Shown: positions 1-11,100 of the stretch, piece by piece
Numbering within the stretch: position 1 is the first letter of the stretch
Layout: each line of letters starts with the position of its first letter
Assembly: GCF_051622035.1 (NCBI RefSeq)
Contig: NC_135362.1
Span: 12,589,501-12,653,500, forward strand
Length of the DNA: 64,000 bases
DNA from: Arctopsyche grandis
Lineage: Eukaryota; Arthropoda; Insecta; Trichoptera; Hydropsychidae
Direction of reading: 5' to 3'
Program-made: the position numbers and the translations under genes
Notes under the pieces: generated by a model
The model's input: only the letters and a program-made list of their open reading frames with translations
Database searches by the model: none
Told to the model about the DNA's origin: nothing

Positions 1-350
1 CCGTTCTCCTGTGTATTACGAGAGCCCCGTCGAAGGCGATAGAGAAAAAAGCTCCTTTGGGGTGTCGCTTTCCAAGCGGGCGAGTGCGGGAGGGGGTGTA
101 TAAGTAGGAGGGGAGTGAGCTTAACCCCTAACGTAGAACGACGATATGGGAATTACCCGTGCGAAAAGAAAAACCCGAAGGGAATGGAGGGAAAAAAGCG
201 TAGGTGAAACACGCACGATGGAAAGGTATGAATGTCTGCATTATTTCAGCGCGGATGTTGATGCGAGCGCCCCACCGGAAAAGCGGACGAAAAAGCAATT
301 TCATTCACTTCGCGTTGAGCCTTCTCCTTTACTTTTATCGCCGAATATTT
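1..350. other. GC-richer segment with no recognised gene
   Basis: Contrasts with the AT-rich DNA that follows. Holds purine-rich tracts and a TATAAG-like site near 100. Short open frames exist on the plus strand but have no recognisable domain. It could be an upstream exon or promoter of the RGS gene; nothing in the sequence proves it. Confidence 0.2.
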
Positions 351-839
351 CACGTGAATGTACACATGTGTGTGTGTGTCTACATACATATATGTGTGTC
401 TGTAGGGGGCGATGTCAAAAAAATGTGTAGAAATATAAATATTTTCGGTCTGAAAAATATGTACGTACCAAGCTGAGAGAATGTCACATATTAAATGGAA
501 GACGTCGGCTTGGCAAATTTTTCATCTTTGCGTTTAAATTTTATGTTGTTTATTTTTATCGGTATGTGTGCTATATATTATATGTATGTATGGAGTGGAA
601 TTAAACTGCGTTCGCACGAAATTTGTTTACGGTGAAAAAGGAAATTTTTTCACAGTGAATTTAAAGCTATGTACATACATATATTGTGACACCTACATAC
701 ATAGTTAAATATGGGTACCATTTATCGGCCCGGTGAAATAGCCCCATTTCCAGACAAATTGAGTTTTTATCACGACATTATATGCAAATGACCATCTCTA
801 AAACATTTCACCCTGCAAATAAAAGGAGTGCCCCTCTCT
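351..839. other. AT-rich DNA, no gene seen
   Basis: Contains GT and TATG/CATA microsatellite tracts (361-400, 570-595, 670-705) and nothing else identified. Confidence 0.4.
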
Positions 840-1210
840 AAAATAGCTCGCACGACCAAATCGGTGTCTGCCCGGCAAATCAAACTGAATACCGACCCTA
901 ACAACTTAATCTAAAAAGTAATAAAACAAACCCTAACTTAACCTAACCTAACCTAACTCTTAAATAAATAAGTGTTGGCTGCTAAGATATTACAATGTGT
1001 TTGGATGGATATTACGATGTGTGGACCATAAGGAGAATGGGCGAAGCGCTATCATCCAACTGTCAAAAATTATAATTTCACTGATAGGGGCCAGTGAAAA
1101 TGTAATTGGATAGGATTTCACTGAAACGTCAAATTTTATTTTTGTTACTGGTAACCCATTTGACGTTTGATTTGCCGGGCGGACGCTGATTGGATCGTGC
1201 GAGTTATTTT
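840..1210. mobile_element. MITE with ~46-bp terminal inverted repeats
   Basis: The left arm from 840 (AAAATAGCTCGCACGA, later GCCCGGCAAATCAAAC at 870-886) is mirrored on the right from 1165 (GTTTGATTTGCCGGGC) to 1210 (TCGTGCGAGTTATTTT), with a handful of mismatches. There is no coding capacity. The centre carries an interstitial CCTAA run. Superfamily unknown because no clear target duplication was found. Confidence 0.7.
931..957. repeat. Interstitial CCTAA (TTAGG-type) run
   Basis: About five imperfect CCTAA units, the complement of the canonical insect telomere repeat TTAGG, inside the MITE at 840-1210. Too short to mark a chromosome end; likely part of the element. Confidence 0.6.
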
Positions 1211-1317
1211 AATTTGACAATAAATGTCGTTTTGACATATGTTGTTTAATTTATTTTACAGCCATGCCAAAAATATTATGCCGTTAAATATTACAAATAG
1301 CCAGCCATTGTGAAATA

Positions 1318-1720
1318 GTCAGCAGTATAGCTCAGTTATTGCATTAATGCTAACTACCGAGAGTTTCCCGTTTGCGAGCCCCGGGTTGACTTCGATTCAA
1401 GAGAATTTTTTCGGAATATTTCTGCAACACGGCAGAAATATTGCTGTTCAGATTTGGATATTTGTGACTCCAAGTTGATTTTTTCCAATCAGAGTTTGCC
1501 AATTTATCTGATTTCATCGTTGAAACAGTTCCTCATCAAATTGGAAAAACCATCTTACGTACATAATATTTTTCACCATTATTTGAATATGATTTCAAAT
1601 TTATAATCTATAGATTTATATATGTATGTACAAGTTTAATAGCATAGGTGTCGCTCAGGGGTAAAACCTTTTATGGCATCATGGAGAAATATGTACATAT
1701 GTATATTTTTAAATTATGTA
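1318..1720 (+). mobile_element. SINE family A, degenerate copy
   Basis: Begins GTCAGCAGTATAGCTCAG with a pol III A-box-like stretch, then TTTGTGACTCCAAGTTGA and AGAGTTTGCCAATTTATC, segments shared with the better copies at 3975-4394 and 4655-5092. The B-box is degraded and the 3' stem-loop tail is missing. Confidence 0.6.
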
Positions 1721-3330
1721 AGAAATCGGATGCATAATCATAGTTGAAAGCTTCTAAATGCATATCTCTTTATAATACAAATGAATAGTGGCTCCGTGTA
1801 TGAAAAGTCTAAGGGCACAAACTAGCAGTTGAGGTGATGCATACCTATTTTTATAATAGTTTTGCGAATGTGAAAAATCATACATCGATGGCTTCCTATC
1901 TTTATAACAGTTATGGATACTAGTGAGATATTGTTTTCATATTTTGTATGTATGTATGTATTTACAACGTACACGTGCACTTCGACCGACTTGAATAGTG
2001 ACTTTTCTGCATATTTCGGTCGACTCCCTATGGCGTGAGGGTTCGCTCTTTACAGTTTCCTGTTTCCTCACACGATTTTATCTTTTTATATGTACATTTA
2101 AGTGGTTAAATATGAATGGGTAAAGAAAAGTGAAGAAAAAATATTAAATAATCAACGATCAACGCCGAAAAATTGGATAGTTTAAATAAATGTATGCAAC
2201 GGTGAGAAATAGTAGAAAATGATTTGAGTGAACTCTGTGTAATCCAGCTAAGATGATTTGTTTATTTATCTAAAAGTTGTTTACGTTACTCACTTCGTTG
2301 CATTAATTAAATAGCCAAATATATGTATGTGCGTCTTTTATTCGGTAGTATAAGAAATACCAGAGAGTGCTCAAAATAAAATTGTTTGCAAAACTTCTTT
2401 AATATTGTACAAAAAATATTCATGAAGTTCTGGATATTAAAAAATTACTCATGTGAGATAGTTCCATTAGAAAAAATATTCAATTTTTTTTACTATTGTA
2501 AAAACATATGTATGTACGTATGTACATACATACGTCAACTGTAACATGAATATAATTCATCGACGGAGAGTTATTATTATTGCTCTTGAAAATACATAAA
2601 TATTTTTCTATGTCAGCGATTTATTTCTACGTGGAAATATTATGATGTATAAAGATTTTTACGTATTTCAATAGTGACCCTCATCCATTCTATGCGGAAT
2701 GAGATTTTTCCTCATTGTTATTATTCGAAGAAAATTTCCATACACTTCCATACCACAAATATTATCCTCGGATATACTTATCAATTCTGCGTTTCGAATG
2801 TAACTATTCATTCCCCGTTGGAATTGAATTTATAAGCCAAAGGTTCGTGAATTGAAGCCCGATTTTGCAAAATTTATTCGGATTCGGGTTCGCTTTGATC
2901 GCGATTAATCAGCCCAATAAAATCGACATGTCTCACACACTTGTATACAACTAAAGAAGAGGCAAAAACGTTGAAATCGAGATATTAGCTTTTCAAAATC
3001 TATTTGAATCGGACTTTTTTTGTTTTGAAATCGAGTCTCACTAAATATATGTACATACACGTTTTTATATGCATTTGAAAATGATTTAAACTTTCAACCG
3101 AATGTTGCTTGTAGATTATGTTGAATACTTATTCTTACCTGTTATATTTTTTATTTTGTTTTATTATATTGGGTCATCGCGATACAATAGCCATTCATCC
3201 AATTGACCAAACATTTATTTTTGAAATTATATTTACCATGGTGACATTACAGGCTGCCCTAAGGCGACATCTATTGTCGACTGTACATATGCACCATTTA
3301 TAAATTTATAATATTATTATGAATTTGAAA
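1721..3330. other. AT-rich intergenic DNA, no gene seen
   Basis: Contains scattered TATG/CATA microsatellites (for example 1951-1962 and 2508-2533). A short plus-strand open frame near 3118 has no domain and ordinary intergenic composition. Confidence 0.4.
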
Positions 3331-3334
3331 TTAA

Positions 3335-3450
3335 ATTCAAATAATGGTGACAAATTAGGTTAGGTGGCCAATTTGGTAGTAACCGTTTCAACAATGAAAT
3401 AAAATAAATAGACTAATTCTGGTAGGAAACGATCGACCTGGAACCCGTTG
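3335..3450 (-). mobile_element. SINE family A fragment
   Basis: Read on the minus strand it matches the SINE-A middle section: ATAATGGTGACAAAT, AACCGTTTCAACAATGAA and GTAGGAAACGATCGACCTGG on the plus strand are also found at 4145-4256. No head or tail. Confidence 0.6.
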
Positions 3451-3562
3451 TTAGCGTTATATGCTAACAAAATTCCTAAGCTTTGTAAATATATATAAAT
3501 ACATGGAACCATTACATAAGATCATTAAGAGGTAAGGACGAATAATAAGTTAAAAGAATAAT

Positions 3563-3880
3563 GGGTTGACGAACTATTGACCGAATGGACACATTGCCGA
3601 CGGACACTTGGCCGAACGGATACTAGGCCAACGAATATTTTTAATAGTTTAAATTTATCAAAAATATAAAATTTTTATGAAGTTGAGGTGATTTTTGAAT
3701 AATGTATCTGTTTTCAGTGCGTTTTGAGTAATTTCAATACATAATCGGCCAAATGTCCGTTCAGTCAAACGTCCGTCAGCCTAATGTCCGTTCGGCCAAG
3801 CGTACATCAGCCTAAAGTCCGTTGGTGTTGGTCCGTTGATCCATTGGTCCGTTGGTCCATTGGTCCATTGGTGGCTAAGT
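3563..3880. mobile_element. Foldback-like element built of ~15-bp subrepeats
   Basis: The left arm (3563-3632) contains iterated units such as TTGGCCGAACGGATACT; the right arm (3745-3880) contains the complementary units, e.g. AATGTCCGTTCGGCCAAG, with a TTGGTCCGTTGGTCCA run at the end. The middle is AT-rich. No coding capacity. Related in layout, and partly in sequence, to 12014-12221. Confidence 0.6.
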
Positions 3881-3974
3881 GTTGCTTGATGTTGCTGTCG
3901 ATAAATTTGAAACTCAATGTTACAGAAGATTATTCCTCTTGTATTTACATATTTTTTTTACATATACATACATA

Positions 3975-4394
3975 CACCAGGAAGGGCTTACGGTACCCCA
4001 ATGCGCCTTCCTTGCCAATTACAAACAATGCAGCATTTTATTATACAAGTCGCTGAATTACGAGACACTGAAAAACTCGCAAATTAACGAGACATCTATG
4101 AATTGTACATACATACATTTTATTGTACATTAATCATACTCAAATAGTGGTGACATAGTAGGTAGGAAGCATTTTAGCCAATTTTAATAGGGAACCGTTT
4201 CAACAATGAAATCAGAAAAATTGGCAAACTCTGATAGGAAACGATTGACCTGGAGTAACAAATATCCAAGTCTGACCAGCAGCACTACAGATGTATTCTT
4301 CAAAATTTCTTTTCAATCGAGGTCAGCTCATGAGATCGAAGCCGGCACCTCACGGTGTTAAGCAGAAGCTTAATGACCGAGCTATGCTGCTGGC
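3975..4394 (-). mobile_element. SINE family A, near full-length, minus orientation
   Basis: Read on the minus strand: head GCCAGCAGCATAGCTCGG (A-box), B-box-like GGCTTCGATCTC about 40 bp later, body with CAGGTCAATCGTTTCCTATC, and 3' tail with the GGAAGGCGCATTGGGG stem-loop (3976-4010). tRNA-derived head plus LINE-like tail is the usual SINE layout. Its mate at 4655-5092 lies in the opposite orientation. Confidence 0.8.
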
Positions 4395-4654
4395 TACATA
4401 TGTATGTACATACATATGTAATAGTCGTACTAATCCTTATCATCTTGGGTCGGAGAAGAATAAGAGAATAAATAGCTTTTGTTTTAACCAGTGGATTTGT
4501 GTTTCCCCAGCTACGTCTTCGCCCCACAGTCATTCTACATTTTTTTGAACTGAATTGGTAATGGTTCATTTTACCATTCACTTGGAATAACATACATATG
4601 AGAATACAACCATTATCAATTTGGATCTAGTATTTTCCCATATATTCGATCAAA

Positions 4655-5092
4655 GCCAGCAGCATAGCTCGGACGTTAAGCTTCTGCTTACCGTCAAGAA
4701 GGTGCCGGGTTCTATCCCTGAATGAAAATGAATTTTTCAGAGTATGCTGTTGGTCAGACCTGGATTTGTGACTCCAGGTTGATCGTTTCCTATCAGAGTT
4801 TGCCAATTTTCTCTGATTTCATTGTTGAAACGGTTCCCGGAAAAAAAAAAATTGGCTAAAAATCCTTCCTACCTACTATGTCACCACTATTTGAAATTTG
4901 ATGGATGTACAATAAGAATTTATGTACAATTCATAGATGTCTCGTTAATTTGCGAGTTTTTTCAGTGTCTCGCAATTCAACGAATTATAATAAAAAATGC
5001 TGCATTTGTATTTGTAATTGGCCAGGAAGGCGCATTGGGATTTTCCTGTAAGGCCTTCCTGGTATATATGTAAAATAAAAATAAATAAATAA
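4655..5092 (+). mobile_element. SINE family A, full-length
   Basis: tRNA-related head GCCAGCAGCATAGCTCGG (pol III A-box), B-box GGTTCTATCCC at 4708, body with TGACTCCAGGTTGATCGTTT, tail stem CCAGGAAGGC (5022-5031) pairing with GCCTTCCTGG (5053-5062), then an A-rich AAATA tail. About 440 bp. Its tail ends right at the CTAG end of a Helitron. No protein coding expected. Confidence 0.85.
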
Positions 5093-5094
5093 TA

Positions 5095-5618
5095 CTAGTG
5101 TTGTACCCGATGACATATCATCGCATAGTTCTTGGCATTTTAAGTTATTAAATTAATTAATTAAATTGGCCAGGAAGGCGCATTGAGGTTTACCTGCTGA
5201 GCCTTCCTAGTATACATACATATATGTGGTTATAAAAAAAATGTGTCGGTTCTGTGTTCGATCCGTACGCAGTCGAATTTTTTCAAATACCTTTTAAATA
5301 TAATTAATTTAAAAAAAGGTAAAAACTATCTACCTACCTACATGTAAACAATATAAAACACCAATAGAACAATTAATTAATTAAATAAATTTTCAATAGA
5401 TGGCGGTAAACGCTCAGAGACTTAGTGCTGTCAATTTGTCTAGAGGAAACATTGGTAACAAACAGTATATATATATAAAGTTTTTTCTTTTGTTATTATA
5501 TTCGTACACGTTTTGGCAGTGGTTTAGTTGTGACGTACATACATATGTATGTATGTCGAATCGAAACGATTATTATAGTACGGCAAGCGTTCTCTCAGAC
5601 ATACACACAGAATAGCGA
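5095..5618 (-). mobile_element. Non-autonomous Helitron, family 1
   Basis: On the minus strand it starts with TCGCTATTC after an A and ends with a 16-bp hairpin (one mismatch, around 5108-5125), then GGGTACAACACTAG followed by T: 5'-TC, 3'-hairpin and CTRR plus A/T target are Helitron hallmarks. Nearly the same sequence is found at 60706-61143. A piece of SINE tail is inserted at 5163-5225. No Rep/helicase sequence. Confidence 0.75.
5163..5225 (+). repeat. SINE-A 3' tail fragment inside Helitron
   Basis: Contains TTGGCCAGGAAGGCGCATTG and GCCTTCCTAGTATA, the tail stem-loop alone; flanked by TAAT/TTAAAT-like AT-rich repeats. It interrupts sequence that is continuous in the 60.7-kb Helitron copy. 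Confidence 0.7.
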
Positions 5619-6001
5619 TACTATATATGTATGTACATATACATATGTATATGTTGTGTATTATAATGAGCTAACTTTCGATATACCATAGATTTGACCC
5701 ATTTCTGATATTAGAAGTAATGATACACTCGCATATACATATGTATATGAATATCTATTTTACAAATATTCCTATATACATTATCTATGAACGTGTTCAT
5801 ACATATATTATACAACAAACATAATGTTAATGAACCACAATGGCTATTAGGAGTACATGTCATTCCTTTGGGTCTCGTGATAACCGAGCTTGACTGTATG
5901 TATGTACATAGGTACCCACAACTTAGAGATCCTATTTGATCCATTCATTGGATTTCTATGTGATTTTTTAAAACTAAAATGTGATTAAATAATTGTTTCA
6001 G

Positions 6002-6105
6002 ATGTGCTCGGTGAGTGAGCTGCCGGGCGTACGGCTGCGCGGGCTGGCGGGAGGACCTTTCCGTCGTTGCCTCTGCTGGTGCTGCTGCTGCAGTTGTGCA
6101 TCTTG
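6002..6105 (+). CDS. Dhit: RGS gene coding exon 1 (cysteine string)
   Basis: Acceptor ttgtttcag lies directly before ATG at 6002; donor GTCAGT follows 6105 (phase 2). Encodes residues 1-34 plus two bases; Cys 2, 23, 25, 27-30 and 32 are visible and Cys 35 forms across the junction. A GTGAGT donor-like hexamer sits nine bases after the ATG (6011); using it would remove the cysteine string and shift the frame, so it is probably not a productive site. GC content is much higher than the flanks. Confidence 0.85.
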
Positions 6106-8071
6106 GTCAGTCATCTATCTCAATTAAGATGTATTTTACACAAACACTAAAAGTGCTAGATGTGGTGTGTGTGTGTGAGCGAATGAATGTTTAGATTTTG
6201 TCTTATTTTCTCACCCCTGCCACGTGTCCCATCCGATTAGATTTTTTTGTATGTTTATCGAGTTGAAATTCCGCGTCACATTTAGACGTATATCAGCTGT
6301 GCGGATTTTTGCGGAATATTCAGCGGCTTAACGACTTTTCCTCGCCGCAACAAACAGTCGCATACAAATCTGTCACGCGCACGTGTCCCACGATGAATTT
6401 GAATGAATCGTTTGTGCACGTGCTCAAAATATACACACGGAATGCGTAATGCGATTTTTCCGACATTAGCGAAAACGAGTAGGATGTTTGCTGTGATACG
6501 ATGTAACGACACGAGTCCCGGTCGTATATTATGCAATCAAGTAAGGGTTACATTACAAAATAAAACATATGCATATGAAATATCTACTGATCGGTACCCC
6601 GACTTTTCCCCTCGGTCAATAACCGTGCCCGCCATAACCGCGCCGACATTACCACACGACGAAATAACCACGCCAGAATTATGAAAAAAAAAATATATTA
6701 ATTTCGACTTCAGCTTTAACTCTAAGGTTGATTAAAATAACCCTTCAAAACTTTAAGCATAAAATAACTTCATAATAAAATAATTCTTCCAAACTTTTCC
6801 AAGTCTTTGACGTTGAAAGCGGGAAATCACTAATGGATTATATTTCAGTTATATTAATCAAATCGAAGTCGATATTTTATTTTTTCATATATTCAGGCGC
6901 GGTTTTGTCGCTGAGCGCTTTTTGCGGGGCGGCTTTGTTGGCGCGCGGTTATGTCGGGGCGCTTTTTGACTGAACGGTTTTGACTGGACACCCTACTGAT
7001 CATATTGTCGGCCACAAGTTCATCGGCCTTTAAGCAATCACTATTGGTTCAGTGCCTGCCTTTTCAATCATCTCCAATTATACATATGTATATGAATGTA
7101 TCTTATCTTCATCTACTGTGCTCTAAATATTTTATTTAATTCCTCTACAAAATGTACATACATATGTACTTCATTTCTTGCTTTTTTTATCTACACATTC
7201 CATTCATTGCCATTCTACTATGATAAGGCAATAGTTACAATGAACGTGGCGATAGTTTATGGTTTTAACCTTAAAAATGGTTGTTTGAGCTAAATATTTT
7301 TAATTCACGTGTTCCGTTAAAAATGCGTGTATATTGTCCAATAAGACTGAATCGTGGGTAATTCAAATTCCGTAGTTAGTCAAATCATTATCTATTTAGT
7401 CTTCTTTACTTGTTCTTCATTCTTTATTAACCATTTTTGTTAAGTGGAGTGGAATGCTCAAATAAAGCATCTCCACTTCACATCATCAACTATTTGAGCC
7501 ACTTTTTGGCCATCTCTCATCCGTTTGACCTAGCCAAAAATTTCAATCACTTGTAATTTGGTCTTTTCCTCGTTGAGTTTTATGGATTATGCCATTACAA
7601 AAATTCATAGACAATTTTGTTTTATTTAATCTATTAAAAAGCAAAAAAAAAAATTGTCTGACGGTTTTACTACCTTAATACATGTGCATAGCATAATATA
7701 ATATAATATTAACTCATTGTGAACCGTCCGAATTTTCTAAAAGCTCTGTATGAGAGTCTACTTGTTATTCGCAAAGTAACGGTAGGTTTTGTAAATTAAA
7801 CAGAACTTCTAAACCTTTCTACTGATTAAATTGAAAATTGGAATGGAGCTTTTAAATAGTTGTCTTCGATCGTATGAATTATTAGATCAGTATTTCTCAA
7901 ACGATGGCGAATCTAATAGTAAATATAAATTTTTTTCTTATTAAATTTATTTGAATCGAAAAAATATAATATTTAATCAATTGAATTGTCGTCATAGAAA
8001 CTTTGTTTTGTTTACGAAGTTCCCAACCAAAGATACAAACTTACAAAGTCTCTTTCGAAATTATATATTAG

Positions 8072-8167
<96 letters not shown>

Positions 8168-11100
8168 CAATATATTTTCACGTCATCTATTTTAATAAAG
8201 TTTAAAGGACTTAAAAACACACTGCATAGCATATGTATATTATGCGTGCTATCGTTTTTTTTACATGTGCAAAACTATCTAAAAAAATAAACACGTGCTT
8301 CGTTTCTTTCTGTGTGTCTGCGCCCTAATACTAAACCATACATATATACCTATACATATATATATACATACATATTTATTCAACTTTCATTTGAAATAAC
8401 AGTATTTCTTATTTTGTTTCATGTGGTGTTTCCAGGGCAAAGTGGTAAGTGACAGATATAATAATGATAATTTACCAAAATTCGCACATTTAGTACCAAT
8501 AAGTAACACGGTAAGTTTTGGGACAGCCTTTAATAAACATTATAATATGTATAATAACGTAATCACAAGGACCTGTGACCTTTGATTCCTTCATTATTAC
8601 AAAGGTCATCGGTAATAAAGGTTGGGCTTATTCGGCGAATTGCCCAGATTCAACAGGATTTCGAGACGAAATTTCGAAGGAGATTGTTGCGTCATCGTTT
8701 CAGATCAATCCTTCGCCACAGTGAAATGTCGCCAGATTATTGCATCATCAGATCGCATAATCTTTCCAGATCGCTGGATTATCCGATACGCCCTTTTGGA
8801 TGTGGGCGTGTCTGCCGTTACGGTTATTTCGCGTTACCCGCTCGAAAAGATCGTTTTCGCGTGAAAAATAAACACAGCCCAATAATAGACACTTATGTAT
8901 AAGTGCGGACGGGGGGAGGGGGTATCCGAAAATCTAAAATATATATACTACAAACGAATCGAAAATTTTCATTTTTATAATAAGTTAGTGTGTGCTATCC
9001 TTATTTTGCATGACGATTTTATTAGCGTTGAATATAAATATGTGCTCATTTTGTACATATGTATATCATGAGCAAGTTATATTTATTATATTCTGTACAT
9101 TAAACCGTCATATGAAATGTTTTAATTGTATCATTTAACTAAAAACTTATTTGGATTGGATTATACCTACATATGTATATATCAATACTTATAATGATGG
9201 TAGAAAAGGCATTCGAATGGTTGAAAAATATATATACAAATATATGTATGTAATATTACACGATATAATAATAGTTAGTGTATACATATGTATATAGATT
9301 TGTGCTTGACACTTGTTTTACTTGACTTAGAGCACAAACACACTGAATCGTACGACACTGACGCGTTCTTAGGCTCCTACGGTGAAAAACATGTTTCATT
9401 TTTTTTCGATAAGCCATTCCTACATTTCTTCAAATATGGGAATCACCGTTATAGATCACGTCAAACCTGTGTCATAACATGGGTTTTTGAGTGCCATGGC
9501 ATATCAGGCGTGCTAGGTATATTGATAGATAAAGGCGGAAACACACTGAATCTAACGGCACGTGCGCGTTCTTGGCCTCCTGTGGTGAAAAAGCATATCT
9601 CCGCTAACGATAACTCTCAAACCTACATAAGAACTGTACGATATTTGAAAGTGGCGGAAGTCCAACTTTCAATTCCAAAAACACTATTTCTGTTTGAATG
9701 AATTCACAAATTGCTATCACTTCTTTAATTTCTATATGTCTAGAATCTCAAATAAGCAGAATAAACGCATTACAGACCACCAGTATTTTTAAATATCGTT
9801 AAACACGAAAAAATATATTTAATTTTTTGCGAAATATTTCTCGCAATTTTAAATGTAGCAGCTCATATGTCAATACAGGGATTTTCGGCCTGGGTGCCAT
9901 AACATAGATTATGCGTGCTAGCGTTTGTTGTACATGTGCAAATCTATCTAAAAAAAAAACACGTGCCACGTATCTCTCTTTGTCTGCGTTTTTAACATTG
10001 CTATTGTTCAGTCTTCTATATAACCAGATTTCGAATGCTTTTATCTTGTTATACGTCGCTTATGTCAATGGGCAAGGTTCGTTGTTATGAAATTTCTAAA
10101 TTACATCATTAAGGTGTATAAGAATTTTGTTCGTAACGAGAATATTTTTATCTTTAACGTGTCTTCTATATATAGGAACAAAGTGAAGTAACAAAAACGT
10201 GTAATAAAACTAAAAATAGCACACTAGAATCCGTTATATTTTTCTTACGGCTTTGTGGCGTGGGCGGCAAAACTTTTCCGGCTTTTCTTTAACGGTTTTC
10301 CCTTGGTGTTAAAAAGCCTCTCGAAGATAAATCATTTATTAGACTCCTCGAATCCGTGCCTTTGTCGCTCGGCTTTGCTTTATATGCGCTCGAACACGTG
10401 GAGGATTCCGCCTAAATAATATTTATCGCCGGCGCTTCTCAAACTGTGCACTCGAATTTTAAATACGCCGATGAATATTTTGCGACAGTGGAATTCGCTG
10501 AAGTTGGCAGTGGGTGGATGTTGGGGTGTAACGCCCATATCGTGTACCATTAGGCCTCGTTTACAAAGTGAAACTTTCCTCTGTCTCCGGAGACGCACCC
10601 TATTTGTACCCCATTTAGACAAGTTGTGTTGCGAGCCTGAAGCTTTTGCCACATTATTCGCAAATTTAGACCCTTTCGCCGCCACTTAACATCCCACTAA
10701 CGTAGAACAAACTAGACAGTCGAGCCGGAAAGCGTTGTACACATTAAAATGTTCACAGAGGACGAAAAAAGAGCATTTGGTTAGAAAATAGTCATTTTAA
10801 GCCCGGGCTACGCAGAGACAACACTTTCCACTATTGGGGTGGGTCACCGCAAGTCGAAAGAAGTTAATATTACAAAAACGAAACTGGAAATTTATAATCG
10901 TACATCTGTTTAACATGTTAAAATCATCAATAAGTGGTTGTTTGTATAAATACAATTAATATTTTATAATTCAGATTTGATTAAATAACGAAATTGTGTG
11001 GTCTTCATTGTCATTGATTAATCAAACTGTCCTGTATTCAAAAATACATGCATACAATGGGCTTAAATCATCATAAATATTTAGTATTCAAAAACAAATT

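Noticed and set aside
931..957. Telomere or chromosome end
   Set aside because: Only about five imperfect CCTAA units inside a MITE, with unique DNA on both sides.
6011..6016. True donor site of a 9-nt first coding exon
   Set aside because: Joining it to exon 2 shifts the frame away from the conserved linker and RGS domain; the donor at 6106 keeps the frame and the cysteine string.
7951..8205. Open frame encoding a long Ile-Tyr run
   Set aside because: It is a translated (TA)n microsatellite.
8582..8902. Two overlapping plus-strand open frames of 106 and 80 codons
   Set aside because: No recognisable domain and only composition support; treated as a possible regulatory island.
9288..9701. 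137-codon plus-strand gene
   Set aside because: Covers two diverged MITE-like direct repeats and the start of a MITE family D copy; no domain.
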